Shown: piece by piece, positions 1 through 14,640 of the stretch
Position numbering within the stretch: the stretch's first letter is position 1
Layout: each line of letters opens with the position of its first letter
From: Chrysomallon squamiferum
Lineage: Eukaryota; Mollusca; Gastropoda; Neomphalida; Peltospiridae
Length of the DNA stretch: 64,000 nt
NCBI GenBank assembly: GCA_012295275.1
Contig: CM022670.1
Span: forward strand, 23,539,755 to 23,603,754
Reading direction: 5' to 3'
Position numbers and translations under genes: made by a program
The notes under the pieces: generated by a model
What the model saw: the letters and a program-made list of their open reading frames with translations, nothing else
What the model was told of the DNA's origin: nothing
The model's database searches: none

Positions 1-74
1 ATACAGTTAACCCGACTTTTTTTGGAAGAAAAATTAAAGACTTTAAAAAGAAAGCAATAATTTAAACTCTTTAC
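1..74 (-). other. Start of the intron after exon 7
   Basis: The sequence downstream of the exon 7 donor is AT-rich and shows no exon. The missing GC motif, TM4 and C-terminal tail are expected to the left of the window. Confidence 0.6.
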
Positions 75-226
75 ATTTGTATATAAATAAGGATTTTTTT
101 TTCTTCTTTTTTCATCGTGTGCATTCAGATGGTTAGGTGGGCCAGCAAAGTACACCTGTCCAGTACATATGGCTTTATCTCCATTTCTACAGCAGCTCTC
201 TGGAACTTGTCTGGCTTTAGGGCCTT
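75..226 (-). CDS. Tetraspanin exon 7 (PESCC part of large loop)
   Basis: One hundred fifty-two bases: two bases completing lysine, then 50 codons beginning GPKARQVPESCCRNGDKAIC and ending NPYLYTN. The acceptor is TATATTTCAG. The donor is AAT then GTAAAG at 69-74; the NPYLYT end would join well to the GC motif expected next. A weaker in-frame donor, CAG then GTGTAC, would end the exon at 156. Between PPNHLNAHD and NPYLYTN there is an unusual basic stretch DEKRRKK coded by a purine tract with a run of nine A. Confidence 0.85.
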
Positions 227-501
227 CTGAAATATAAAAATAAAATGTTTATAATTACAAAACTTAATAAGCTAAAAACAAAAAACTCTTATTTGCAATA
301 CATCAAAAGTTTTATGATATTATGAAATACGGTATAATTTTTTATTTTTTTAAATAAAGAGTAAGAAAAAAAAGGAATTTATAGTAAATCGAGATTAGAT
401 ATATTCTATTAGATTTAAATGATAATGTTTGGATATTCTGAAAATTTTGGAACTTATAAATTTAGACAAAACATTTTATCTTTCCTACAGTGAACATTGT
501 T

Positions 502-532
<31 letters not shown>

Positions 533-2059
533 AATGTCATTTTAACCAGGGGAAAAATTATTAAACACAATACAATTAATAATGTTTCAAGTTCATAACA
601 CACAACACAACAGATGTTTGTTAAATAACCAGGTAACAATATCATTGATTAGCACTCAGAAAGCTAAATAACCTTTCTCTTTTCAGTTAATATGATTATT
701 ACATAACCACAGAACTGTTGTTATCTTTACGAGAAGACAGAAAAAAAAAAAAAAAAAATGTTGGGAGGTTACATCAATACATCTTAATTATGGAAAAAGT
801 TTGAGGAAGAAAACGGGACAGAGAGGAAGAGAGAGAGTGTGTGTTTGTATGTGCAAACAGGTCTGCATGTGTGTACATGTTTTGTTTTGAGTGGATACAA
901 ATCTTAAATAACTTACTTTCTTTTTCTTTTTGAAACCACAGAGTGTTAGTTAAATAGAACGCCCAGGAATTTAAAGATGTCACATTGCCTTCCACTCCAC
1001 AACACTGGAGCTGTTGAATAAATTAAAATAGAAAACGTGAAAAACATATATAAACGTGTTGGATTGAAAAACATATATAAATGTGTTGGATTGAAAAACA
1101 TATATAAACGTGTTGGATTGAAAAACGTATATAAACGTGTTGGATTGAAAAACGTATATAAATGTGTTGGATTGAAAAACGTATATAAATGTGTTGGATT
1201 GAAAAACGTATATAAACGTGTTGGATTGAAAAACGTATATAAACGTGTTGGATTGAAAAACATATATAAACGTGTTGGATTGAAAAACATATATAAACGT
1301 GTTGGATTGAAAAACATATATAAACGTGTTGGATTGAAAAACATATATAAACGTGTTGGATTGAAAAACATATATAAATGTGTTGGATTGAAAAACATAT
1401 ATAAATGTGTTGGATTGAAAAACATATATAAACGTGTTGGATTGAAAAACATATATAAACGTGTTGGATTGAAAAACATATATAAATGAACAAAAATAAT
1501 CATTTTATTTCAAAATTCAAAGTGCATGTATTTGGTTAATACTTTTCTACATAGTAACTTTCTCTTACTCTAATAAAGATTATATTTTTACATCTATTCA
1601 TAATCTTTTTTATCTTTCAACAAAAACAAACAAACAAACAAACAAAAACTGTAACATTTTGTGCATACAAATATAATTCATACAATATCCACAAAAATCA
1701 GACTAACTGAATTCATGGCATCTGAACATTTTATAATCACTACTGGAAACATTTTTCAAGAACGATTTTACAAACATAAATATTTTATTTTTTAAAATTA
1801 GCATCAGTCTGCATATCCCCTAATACTTTTTATGCAGAAAAATTCTGAAAATGAATCGAGATGAATTTTGTTTGAAAGTGTTTGACAGTGTAAAATATAG
1901 CATGTGTCACATACTTGTCTCTGCATTGCATCCCATGCATCGGTCACTCTTCTGTTTTCAGAGCTAGACCGAGTATCAACTCCATACTGCTCGGTTAGTG
2001 AATGCTTCATTCTTCCTTGAATGTGAGTAGCAAGCTGTTGGCAAAAAACAATTGAAGAA

Positions 2060-2100
<41 letters not shown>

Positions 2101-5100
2101 AGATCCATAACAAAAAGATATAAATTCATAGGAATAAAATTAAATGCCTACAACAAAATATTATTGTTGTTATTTATTTATTTATTTATTTGGAATACTG
2201 CCCAATTATATAAAATTATTATTTTGTTGTTTGCAGACAACTAGACTTTATTTAAGTATTTTCCTTTATTTTTCTACCTCTGATTCGATGGTAAACATTT
2301 AAGTAACTTTTCAAAATGACATTTTTTCATTTGAATTAAACCACTGAAAATATCTGAACCATCTAAACAAAGATTATTGTTACGACCTGCTCTAAAAATG
2401 TTTGTTATCCTTTAAATCTCGTTTTGTTTCCAAACATTTTAAAATGCTTCTTGCCAAAGTACATTCAGCAAAATAAATACAAATGTAAACAAAGATTTAA
2501 GTTAATTAATCTTGCATGCCAGCATTATTACCATTTAATAGAAAATGCATTAATTCTGTGTAAAAGAAAATTGTGTTTTATCATGTTTTGACATCCATCT
2601 TGTTCACTGAATGTTTTATTATCACCACTGGAATCATCTTTCAAGAAATATTTTACAAACAAATATTTTATTTTTTAAAATATAATTTAGATTTAAATAC
2701 ATGAAATAGTCATTTAAACCTAGTCATTTTTTTTTTTTTTAATTTCTCAGTAGATGGAACAGGCATATGATTTTGGTAAAGGTTTGTAGATATTAACACA
2801 GTAGAGAAATACTTTGAAAGGTGTTTAATTTTTTTTGCAGAAATGTATATTACTGTATAATAGAGAAGCAAAAATATTGATTTGTAAAGGAACTCATTTT
2901 ATTCTGAGTTATAGTTAGCAGTGAAAGCAACTCCCCTTTTCTAAACCGTCCTGTTAAACAAGTTACTGCATTATTAATGTTTTAAGCAGATGGTTTGTTA
3001 TCAATAGTTTGAACTTTAATAATATAAAATCATTTTTTTATAACATGATGTATGTATCAATTTTATATACAACAGATTGGTTTATGATATGAAGTTTTAA
3101 TTATTGTAATATATTAAAATAACAAAATAAAATAAAAAAATAAAAAACACTGTTCAGTGAAATATATTTTTAAAAAAAGAGATAAAAATATGATTTAAAC
3201 AATTTGCAGATATGATAAAATTACTGATGTAAAAATAAATATTTAATAAACAACAAACACAGTGAATGATGATAGCCATCCATATACACACAACAAATAA
3301 ATAATAAATGAACTTACCACCCCCCTAGAATAGAAAGCTAGAACTGAGGCCACACCTAGTACTATGAGCACTATAGCTAAAGTGGTTCCATACTGAAATA
3401 AAAAAAACATTAAATATTTTATATCAATAAAATAACTGAAACAGGACTGATGGAGATGGAATAAAAACAATTTAATTTCTTAGTTTTCAATGAAAAGCAA
3501 ACAGTATCTTTAAAAAAAGTTGTTTTACTTTACTTATTTATTAGTGTTGTTGTTGTTGTTGTTGTTGTTGTCATTAAGAACACTAGACTGTTTAGTCAGG
3601 TATAAAAGATTGTTTCTTGGTTGTTATTTTTTCTTTTTTTTTCTTTAGGAAGACATCTTTAATTTGGTATTTAATTTCTATTTTAGTTATTTGTTAAAAA
3701 AAATTGTTTTTATTATAGTTCACTTTAAAAAAATTAGGTCAGTTTAGTTTTAAAAAAACCAACATTATTCTTTCAAATTTTATGCTAGATGCCATTGCAG
3801 TTTCATGACATTTGCTATATTTTTAGTTTATGCAACTTTTTTTCTATGGTAGCAGAAGTATAATCATTATCAGTTTTTATTTAATAATGGTGATTTTTGT
3901 AAATCACCCTATTTCAAGTTGTAACAGCCCTAAATAAAACTCACATTAGTGTACTGCTGTAAGACTTTTAAATGTTTTTTAACTGACAACTGACTGTAAA
4001 AATTTATAACATTTTTTTTATATGGAAAATAAATTGCTATGTCATTGTGTTTACTTCCCTGTGTTGATTGGACAGTTCAAAACTGAGTATGGAGATGAGA
4101 AGAGAACACTTGACTGGTTTTTCACAATAATTACAAAACATTTTCATATCACTTAGATCACTATGCGAAGAAGAAAATCTCCCATGATACTATTACATAC
4201 AGAGATAAATAATCTACAAAATAGATACTGACATTATTTTTGAACTTAAAGTGATTGCTTTGAGCCAGCTTTTTTTTATCTTCATTATTTTTATTTTAGG
4301 AAACTTTCAGAATTTTCAATGTGTCAAACCTTTAATAAAAAATGTATTTTGAGGGTTGTTTTTTTGTTTTATCTCAGATCTATCTATCTTTGTACAAAGT
4401 TATATATAGTTATGAGGTGGGTTTTTTGGGGTGAGGGCTTCATTTTTTCCTTAAATAAATATTCAGTGTGTGTGTTTGCATATTTATGAGATTAAGTTTA
4501 TTTGTGTATGTATGTATATATGCACATTCACATGCATTTGTATGTCTGTATCTTGTTTGTATATGTGTATCGTGTCTGTATTTTAGTGATATTAAAAAGA
4601 TAATTTACAGCAGATACGTACAAACGAGAGAACACATTTATCTTCTCGTATTGTCCCACAGCAGCCACAGAACGCCAGCAGAGCGACAGAGCCTCCCCCT
4701 GCTATCAGCAGATACGTCGTCACCTCGTAGAGCTGGTTACCCACGATGGGCGTCACCTTCCTGGCTCCAAAGTCTGTTACAAGCAGCCATATGCCCACAC
4801 CCAAAGCTGCACATCCTATTACCTGAACAAGAAAAAAAAAAAAATGTTTAATAATTAAATTAACATTAATAGATATATATATATAAAATCTGTTTATACT
4901 AATGACAATATATTTTTGTGAGAGAAAATGAAACAGACAGAAACAGAGAAAGAATGAGACAGCTAGCTAGCTAGAGAAACACATACAGAAGAGAAAGAAA
5001 AAAGACAGACAGACAGACAGACAAAAAGTAACCAGAGTTAAATTATGATACTGTATAGACAGATTTTTAAAACTAAATTCATGAAATGTTTGTGTTATGT

Positions 5101-8100
5101 CCCAGTTATTTTTTATTTTTTTTAATCTTAAATATCATTTTGTCTGAAATGTTTGAACTGCTTGCACCAGAGTAAACAGTGTCAGTATTTTGATGATGTT
5201 GATGTTAGGTCTGAGGCAGACAGACTTAGCTTGGCTCACTGAAAATGTTTGACATCAGTTTGTTTATTTTATTTACAGAGATGACTTATTGCTGTATCTC
5301 TAATCATAACCACCTTATTTACAGAATATTTCTCACAGGTTCAGTAATAGTAACTGCTTACTGTTGTTGTTATTTTTCTCTTTTTTTGTTAATCATTCTT
5401 ATTTAAATAATTCCTTTAATTTTTCTTTTTTTTTCTTTTTCTTTTTTTATAGTTTTTAGAGTCAGCCTCATGATTAACCAGCAGAAATAGTTTCCATTTT
5501 ACCCTTAAAAAGTTTTATTTTATCCTTATAGTAACTGGCATTGGAAAGTTTCTATTAGGAAAAGATCCTTGTAACATGCTCTGTCTACAACAGTATCTAG
5601 GAAATCTTCATTTCCATTACTATAGCAACAGCAACAACCATACAAACACCACTAAACAGTACTAGGATGAAAAAATTAATTTGCAAAGCATTTTATTTTA
5701 TTTTTTCTGTAAACACGTATTACTGGTAATGTAATATCTTCAATGACAACTACTAACAAAATAATAAAAGTGACAATACCAAATCAACAAAAATCAATAG
5801 CAAACATTTTCTTTCAGAAACCAAGTAGCATCTGAAGTGTGAAGATCCAGTTAACATAGAAAACTTAAGTATTGCTCTGATAGTCAGTGACCAATACATC
5901 AACACTGGGTTTTCCTAGCAGACAATAAATCATTATTGAGTGAAACAGACACCAGCTTGCCAGTGATTACACTAAATGGAATCTAACATGAGCGCATGAG
6001 AAACAGATCACTGGAGAAATGATTGTCACCATAAAAACCAGCATATGGATGTCACTGCTGTTTATCTCTGTATTAATTACTGAGGCATGATACACAAACA
6101 CAACAGAAAATTCCAGAACATCTAAATTACCAGATGAAAAATAATATGAGATTAACTTTTGTGTGATTTAGTCAATACACATACTTAATTAATACACATA
6201 CTTTTGAATAATAACAAAATATACTTGTATAATGAAACGAAAATCAGTTGTAAATAATATGTGACAATCCAGTATGACCTGTTAATGATGAAAAATAATC
6301 AATAAACATTAAATATTAATTAGCAATCAAATCAAACTTTTCTTGCACATTGCTAAAAATAGTCATCAGGCTTTTTACAGCAATGGGAAATAACCAGTGA
6401 AAATCATCACTGAAACAACATGTAATACATGCCTTGACTTTAACAATCTGTTGGGTTTTTTTTTTTTAAATGACTGATGGTGTGTTCTAAATCAGTCTAC
6501 TATTCATATCCTTTTTACAGGGTTCAGTGAGTAGGGGACAGAAATGGATGACTTCTGAAATCCTTTAAAACAGCGGAAAAAAACAAATAATCAGTCTGCT
6601 CTAAAAAGATAAAGCAACACGAACAATCTGCAGAGCTTCAGTAACAACTGAGTATTTGTATTTAAAATAATAAATTTAAAATAAAAATTTAAAACAACAG
6701 ATTTAGGAATATTAGTCAAAGGATCCAAAGATTTATTTTTAAATGAGTTAACAACATATACAGGATGTTGTTATATTTAATACAACATTGCTATTCACTG
6801 GTTAAAGCACGCATATTATACATGAAAACTGCAAATGAAAATCAAACAGTAAAATCATTATGCATAAACCTGTCATACTAAGCACATATTTTTGTTACGT
6901 AACTAGAAAATCTCTGTCTAGGCACTTTATGCACAGCCACACATAGTTTGATGTTATTTAAATATTGTAAAGATTTGTTTATTTATACATTAACCTTAAT
7001 ATGACACCTAATTGAATTTTTAATCATTCTTTAATTCAAATTCAATCATTTGTTTCATAAATATCTCCCATCATTTCTCAGAAAATTTTGCAGATCATTT
7101 ATAAAAATTTGACATCTTTCACTAAATCATTTTTTGATCCAATTTGTCATTCAACATCATCATGTCAGAAAAAGAAAAGAAAAAAATATATATATAGTCT
7201 AAAATGTTTATCCTGGTTTTATCATCTTGGGATGCCTGGGTTTCTAAAGTAACTGAGAATGTACTTACAAGAATGCAGACGTTGTAACAGTGAAGTGTTC
7301 CTCTAAGGCAAGTTGTACAGTTGTCCTCGTTAGCTCGCCGCACTTTCTTAGCCTTGTATTCATCACACGAACTGTCTTTCGATGATTGTCGCCGATTCTG
7401 TAATGGCTGTAATAACAATAAGAGTAACAATTAATAATAATAATATTAATGTGGTAGTAGCAGTAATGAAATTTAGCAATTATATTTGAAAAAAAAAATG
7501 TAGAAAATGAATCGCATGTATACATACATACACGAGAACAATGATCTTATAAAAAATAAAAGTTAAAATAAATGTCAATAATAATCATTAAAACAATTAA
7601 TACCACTTCAATACAATCGTAACAATGAATAAATGAATATCACAGTTATCCATTATATCACCTTTCCCTATATTTCACCAGGATGTTAAAAAAGATTTTA
7701 CGCACAGAAATAAAACTGTACTATTTAATGACACTTTGTTTTAAGATCGCGCAACAGTACACACAAGACAGTAAATCTGAATTCCACATGTTGAAAAACA
7801 GTGACGGAGAAAATACAAAACTCTTGCCATCACCTTTTTCATGTTTTTCACCACTGAAACAAATCATTATGTGTTTCAGCAATCTGAGTTAATCTCTAAA
7901 AACACACAGGAGAACAATGAAGCAAATTAATGTCTGTGTGCATTTCAAAGTGATCGGCTCAATTAAGTCCATGTAATTACATCCATTCTGCCTTCTGGCC
8001 CTGGCAGTATCAATCCTGCGAGCAGTCATCACATCAAAGCCTCTGTTCCAATAAGAACGTGTCCCCAGATGCCTCAGTTAATTACAGCAAGTGCACATTC

Positions 8101-11100
8101 TCACACACTTTCCCTACCAGGTAATTTATACTTGGCATAAACTGTACGAAATAAACCCAAATAAACGGGACATGTTAAAACCTAAACGACTTTTGTTTTG
8201 TCGTGAGCCGATCCTTGTAACAGTGCTAATTGAGAAGACAACTCCGTTTGTGGAGCTGTTCAAATAATCACAAGCCCATAAGCAATTGTCCCCAACAATA
8301 TTGCCTTCTTAAGCATCACTTTTATTTGCCACTATTTTCTCCGTGCCAGAAGAACTGAGCCGGTGATGGTACACTTGCGTCAAGGCAACATGTGTAAGGA
8401 TTTGAGAAAACGAACCCCGGGGTGTTTAGTCAATAGTCGTGGAAATTGAAGAACAGCAAGAACTGAACATGATCTTATAAGAAATCAAAGAAGATGAGCA
8501 AAAATAATCGTTGTCAGTTTGCATTAAGATTTGTAACGACAATCAAATATTATTTTCTTTGGCGAAGAATGTTCACAGTATACAAAGCAGTGTCAAGGTT
8601 TTGTGCACACTTTAATTACTTTTAGTCTAGTATGGGTTTCTGAGATTGATGGCTTTGTGTGTCGTCTGCCAGAAACTGAAATAGTTCAAAAGATTTTCTT
8701 TTCATTAACTTGTTTAACATGATAGCTTTAAGAGAAGAAAGAAATGAATTCGTAAAACTACTAATAATTATTAATGAGAACACCAAATTACATCCAGAAA
8801 ATTATTTTAAAAACAACACAGAATATTTATTTTTATTATTTTGTTTCCTAATTTCTTGTTGTTTTTTTGTTTTTTTAATTTTGTACAAAAACACAAAAAC
8901 AAATGGTATCTTGAAAATATGTAAAAGGTTAATTAGATTTCTTTGTTATCGATATTGTTGAATAATGTTTAGTAACAAATGAAATATTTTATTGGTCACA
9001 CAGATACAGCTTTTAAATAATTACTGAATTGACAGTGTCTTCACCAACAAAAATACCAGCTATTTCTCCTTTAAACAGTTAGTCTGACATTTTAAAACTA
9101 CAAAAAAAAAAAAAACAGCCATAAATTATCATTACAAGGATCCATCTAGATTTCAGTAAATTGTGACATTAACAATTCTGTGAAAAATAAATGACACTGG
9201 ATGAGTTTATGTTTGTGTAGATTCTTTAAAACTGTTTTTATTTATTTATTTATTTATTTATTTACTGCATGCTTTGTCTTTTTTATTGCAGTTATTTTCT
9301 GATTTGTTGTGGAATAGTGAAAGAAGATCAAAACTGATGCTAAACACTTGCACAATCATCATTAACTGAATTATGAGTTTTCTGAATTACCTTGTAGACA
9401 TGTTATTATTTCATTTTCATTCGTTTTATTGTTATTATAATTTTTATTATTATTTGTTTGTTTGTTGTTTCTTTTTATGTTGCTTTTTGTGTTGTCATTT
9501 AATTGTATCTTTTTTATTTAATCTAATATAATAATTTATTAAAAGTAATAATAATCTCAGATGCAGATTATGTAATATAAATAAATTGACTATTATTAAC
9601 TCAGTTTCTTCTTTTTTTTCCTGATCACACCACATTCATTTTCTATGTTATTTCTACATTGGTAAAGTTTTATTAATAAATCAGTAACAAATTTCCATTA
9701 GACATTCCAATATCAGTTCTTTTTAAAAATATCTATTTCAGAATTCTTCTACTGTCTGCAACCCTTCGAAACAAGGGTAAATTCAGCTTTACCATTCATT
9801 AACATTTTCTATAACATTCATTACCCAACAGTAATCTCTACAACTGAAATGACATCTTATTTCCACCACACAAGTGTTATTGACCAAACGAATTTGATTT
9901 TCTTCCATGCTTCCCAATCATACTTCTTCCAGGATAATAGAGAGAAAATGGCTGCCATTTATCTTGTAGTCACAATGTCTGCAATTTTCAAAACACAAGA
10001 CTGGACGTTCTGTATCTAGGTTAACAACAACAGAAATGAGGTACTGACCCAGTCTATTACTTATTAACATTTCCTTCCTTTCTTAATTCCCTTTTTGTAA
10101 TTGAAATGACAATAGAATTGATGCTCTTTATACAAATACACTTTCTACATTACTAATGTTCAGTATTTAAAAGATTTATTGTTCTTTTTAACAAAGAGTA
10201 TTAATAAATAATGTTTAGTATGGAAAGGTACAAAAAACAGTGGATGCTTTTTTTTTTCTTTTTTTTTAAAGGACATAATTATTGACTCCTAGATATACTT
10301 TTACTTTTCTAGTTTTTGGCTGAATCAGAAAAGGTCCATGTTACATCATTTGATAACTGTGATGAAGAAGCATGTATGATAAATAGCTGGTTCAGTCATC
10401 TTTTCCATCAGTGCTCCACAGGTTTATACAAATAAGGGTGTGTGCTCTCCTATCTGTGGGAAGGTGTAAATAATTGGAAAATGACAGCTCCTCATTAGAC
10501 TGAAGCAGATTTTGTTTCTACTTAACTGCACAAGTCTGATCAAATGTATGATGCACATATTACTGCAGATTACAAATGTGTCGAATGTGTTATTACGTAA
10601 AATATTTCTTCCTTTCTTCCATGGAAATTAAATTACTAGCAATAATATTTAAATTAATGTTTCAGGCATTATTTTAAGGTGTGTGGCAACTGGAAACCTT
10701 TTCTTACCTAAAACAAATTGGAGACAAAGGATTTTTTCAACGTTTCTTCTAACTAAACCTCTACCAAATTACTTTGGTTTTTGAAAAAATAAATAAATAA
10801 AAAATAAGAACAAAATCAAGGTGTCTTGACTGACTGTCCAAGAGTTCAAGACAGATGTTTGAATATTCAGTGAATAGAAGGATGTTTCAAACTGTCATCA
10901 AATTAATTTTTGAAGAATAACTTATCTGTAATCCAACATGATTTAGCCAAGTGTGCCTATTTTGCACAATGGCATTATTTTTTATTTTAAGCTGTTTATA
11001 TTCAAGTTGCAAAATGAATACTGGTCCATCCCATGTAATTATCCCACTTAAACAGTAGTCTTTCCTAATAGAAGTTTGTAAATGTTAACTCTTGTGCAAT

Positions 11101-11472
11101 GTAGACAAAAATAACACCATTAAAAAATAACAGAAATAACTAACTACAGTTTCTTTTTCTTTAAATAATTTAACAGATATTGAAAGAACCAAATTTAGAT
11201 TTTACTAAAATAAACATCCAATTCAGGAAAATACAAAAAGGCAAAATTTAACAGATTTAAACTGAAAATGGAAATGAAAATCAAAAGAAGATTCTGATTT
11301 TTTTTTGTTAATAAAATGAAAATCTATTTCACATCCCCCTTATACACACACTGACATGCACACAACACACTTAATCTGTGACAGACACCTACACACATAA
11401 TGCTATACACTGTACAAGTATATATGTAAACACAAACACACAGTTATACTTTTAATACAAACATATACACTA

Positions 11473-11518
<46 letters not shown>

Positions 11519-14500
11519 TACTCAGACAATAACAAATAAAACAATTTAGTTGTCAACAGGAAAAGCTCAGATCACAGTGACCTAAAGGAAGTTACAGAAA
11601 ATAAAGTTTGACCCAAGTATTAGTTCAGATTTTTTTTTCTTCTGTCACATGACAAACTTTACACTGGCTGGTTCAATACAGGATTGTCAGAAATTAATAC
11701 ACTGTTTACATGTATGTATGTACGTAGTTTAAAGATTGCCTGATAAAAACATAGTAGTATGTTGTTGTTGTTGTCACTATTGCTGTTTTGTTGTGGTATA
11801 TGAATATAAGTTTGTTGCAATCTTTCAGTGGTCTTCTGTATACATTTATATACTTTATAAATGATTTTTAATATACAAATATTGTTGACATATTTGTACA
11901 TCAAAAGTTGTATGTTTGTTAACAACAGCTGAACAATTTTCTAACAAAAAATCCAAATAACTAATGATTTGTTATCAAAGCCTCATTTTATTTTAAACAC
12001 ATTTATTAATATTTCATTACTTTTTTGTATTATTTTAATTAATGTAATTTTTTTCTTTGTTTGTGTTTGTTTGGGGTTTGTTTTGGAGGGGTTTTTTTTA
12101 ATAGTATGAGTTATGTAAAGGAAGACTTTTTATATTTAAAGTTGTTGAAATGTAAAATGAAAAAGGTTTTATGAAAGGAAGTTTTTTGTTATCACCCCTT
12201 GGCTCTTTAACAAAAGAGAATAACATACACAACGGTCTGCTTGCAGATCACATGTAAAATAATAACTAGCAAATCAAAACAAATGTGCATCTTTTTAATC
12301 AGTTTACTTCTGAAAGTTAGCATGTTTTGTAGTAGTCATTTAAATCCATACTGTGTATATTAGTTGGATCACAGACTGCATAATTACTTTTTAAATTTGA
12401 TTTAATTTTTAAAAAATATTTTTATATTTTACTTACTATTTTCTTTGTATTTTGCAAATAACTTGAAATTTTACTGTTAGGTATATTTTTTTACATTTGT
12501 CACATTTTGCTTTATTCTGAATGTTTTGTACTTCTCTAAAATCCCCCACTGTGGTTCTACAAAAGATAAACTTTGCAGAGCCAAATGCAAACAGAGAGAC
12601 ATGAACCAGGGAAGTGGTATTGTGTTCATTTATCACAAAGGTCACATTCTGGTTAAAATGAACTCTGTCAACCTATGCTTCTAAGTGTGATGTAACAGTA
12701 AAAAACTTTCAAACAATGGATCTGAAAGATGTATTTAATGCAAAATGAATTGACAAAAAAAAAATGAAATCAGGTCCTATTCAGAACAAGTGTTAAAAGT
12801 GGAGCAAGCCGTTATTTTGAGCAATGCTGTTAGAACTGTGACAGAAAGTCTGTTTATGGGTTAGTTCTCTTTTCTTCTCAAACCTAAAACTACATTTTTC
12901 AACAAAACATTTTATATGTGCTTTTGATCTTGGGACATTTCAAACTAAGCGTTTCAGAACGTATTTGAATTTTGATTTACAAATAGTAACTATTTATAAC
13001 AAAATGTCTGAAATTATTTAGAAATAATCTATAATTACAAATTAATTTTTTTTTGTTTGTTTTGTTTTTCAATAATAAACTAAAACTAAATAAAAAAAAA
13101 AACTATGAATATGTGTATTTACGTGTATTTTAAATTATATTTATATACTTTAAAAATAAAAATATGATAATTATTTTAATAAAAAGAAGAGAGATGGGGT
13201 AAAGACAAACAAAAGCAGATGGACAACCTGATTGTGAAAACAACAATAAAACAGTTTATTATTCTGCCAGTCTTGACTGCCATAACAACATGTTTTTGAT
13301 TTCTCCCAGGTCACCTACCCACATCACCGTGATTGTTATTCACACAAAACACAAAGATTTGTTATTTTCCCTGGAATCAGCCTCTGTCACACAACCACAC
13401 CTGCCTGACCAGTGATGAGACAAACGTAAATATTTGATCATTATTCTCAACACAAACAAATAAATCATACTCTGCTTTTCAGCTGATTACAGAGTATTCA
13501 CACAAATAAATAATCTAACTGTGAGAGATAAAACGTTAATTTAGCCCAAACATAACAAAAGTTGCTGTGACAAATGAAAAAAGATGACAGAAGGTTTATT
13601 CCAAACAACAGAGGGAATAGAGCTAAATTATAGAAGAGATTATCAATATGAAAAAAACAAAATATATATATAGAAATTAGAAAACAAACAAGAAAATGAA
13701 AATATAAAGTTTATTTCTTAATTCAACCACTGTTACAAGATTGTTTTTCTAAATCATGTAACTCGTTACTGTTTTTGATCTTAATATGCCAAAGTTTATT
13801 CTTTAATTTTACATATCATTATACATCAAAATTAAATCATTGTATAATTTTATAACCCAAAATTATAGTGACTGAATGATTTTTTTTTTTTTAATTATCA
13901 ATTTTGCATTTTAACTACAGTTTAACAATTAATTCATCTTTAAAACTGTTCTCACTATCATCATTAGGTTAAAAATGAAAGACAGTTTTAACATTTTATC
14001 TGTCATGAAAACAATTCCGCCTATACAAAAAATATTGACAATGAGAGCAACTTGTAAAAGCAAAAAACCAGTTTCCAACATGTGTCCCTTGTAACCATTA
14101 ACTAGAAAGATCAGAACATGCCTAGTAAGACTGATGATTAAAGAGAAAGATAAACTTTGTAGTTTATAACAACAACACAGACAGAAGCTCATCTCTTTTT
14201 TATATTAAAGATGTAAAAAACAAAATTAAAAGTACTAAGAGAAATGTACATAAAACATGATTAAATGTTACTCCATAAAGCCACAAATTAATTAAAATAA
14301 TAATAAAATTTGTTTTTTTGTAAAGCTTACTGATGATAATTATTTTCTGTCATTGGCCATAAAAATGGCATTATAACTTGGACTTAAAAATTTAGATTAG
14401 ATATCTGTGTTAACATTTTACTCACCACAAGTCATGCAGAGTTTTAAAACGAAGAAGTGATAATAATAAATAAATATAAATAAGAACATCTGAATATTTA

Positions 14501-14603
14501 TACTTATACAAATTATATTCATGATTTAACCTTTTCAGGAGGTTGAAGACCTTTTGAAAAAAAAAAAATAATATTTTTTTTAAAAACCTGTAGAAAGAGT
14601 TCA

Positions 14604-14640
<37 letters not shown>

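Noticed and set aside
1037-1488. CRISPR-like regular repeats
   Set aside because: Units are directly abutting without spacers, and the DNA is from an animal nucleus.
946-1503. Long open frames on both strands coding 9-residue repeats (such as LKNIYKRVG)
   Set aside because: They arise because the 27 bp repeat is a multiple of three and has no stops. The array lies in the intron directly before exon 6 of the tetraspanin.
5880-6010. Possible shared repeat family with 14.67-14.9 kb
   Set aside because: Only short words (TTTCCTAG, CATTATTG) agree; no continuous alignment by eye.
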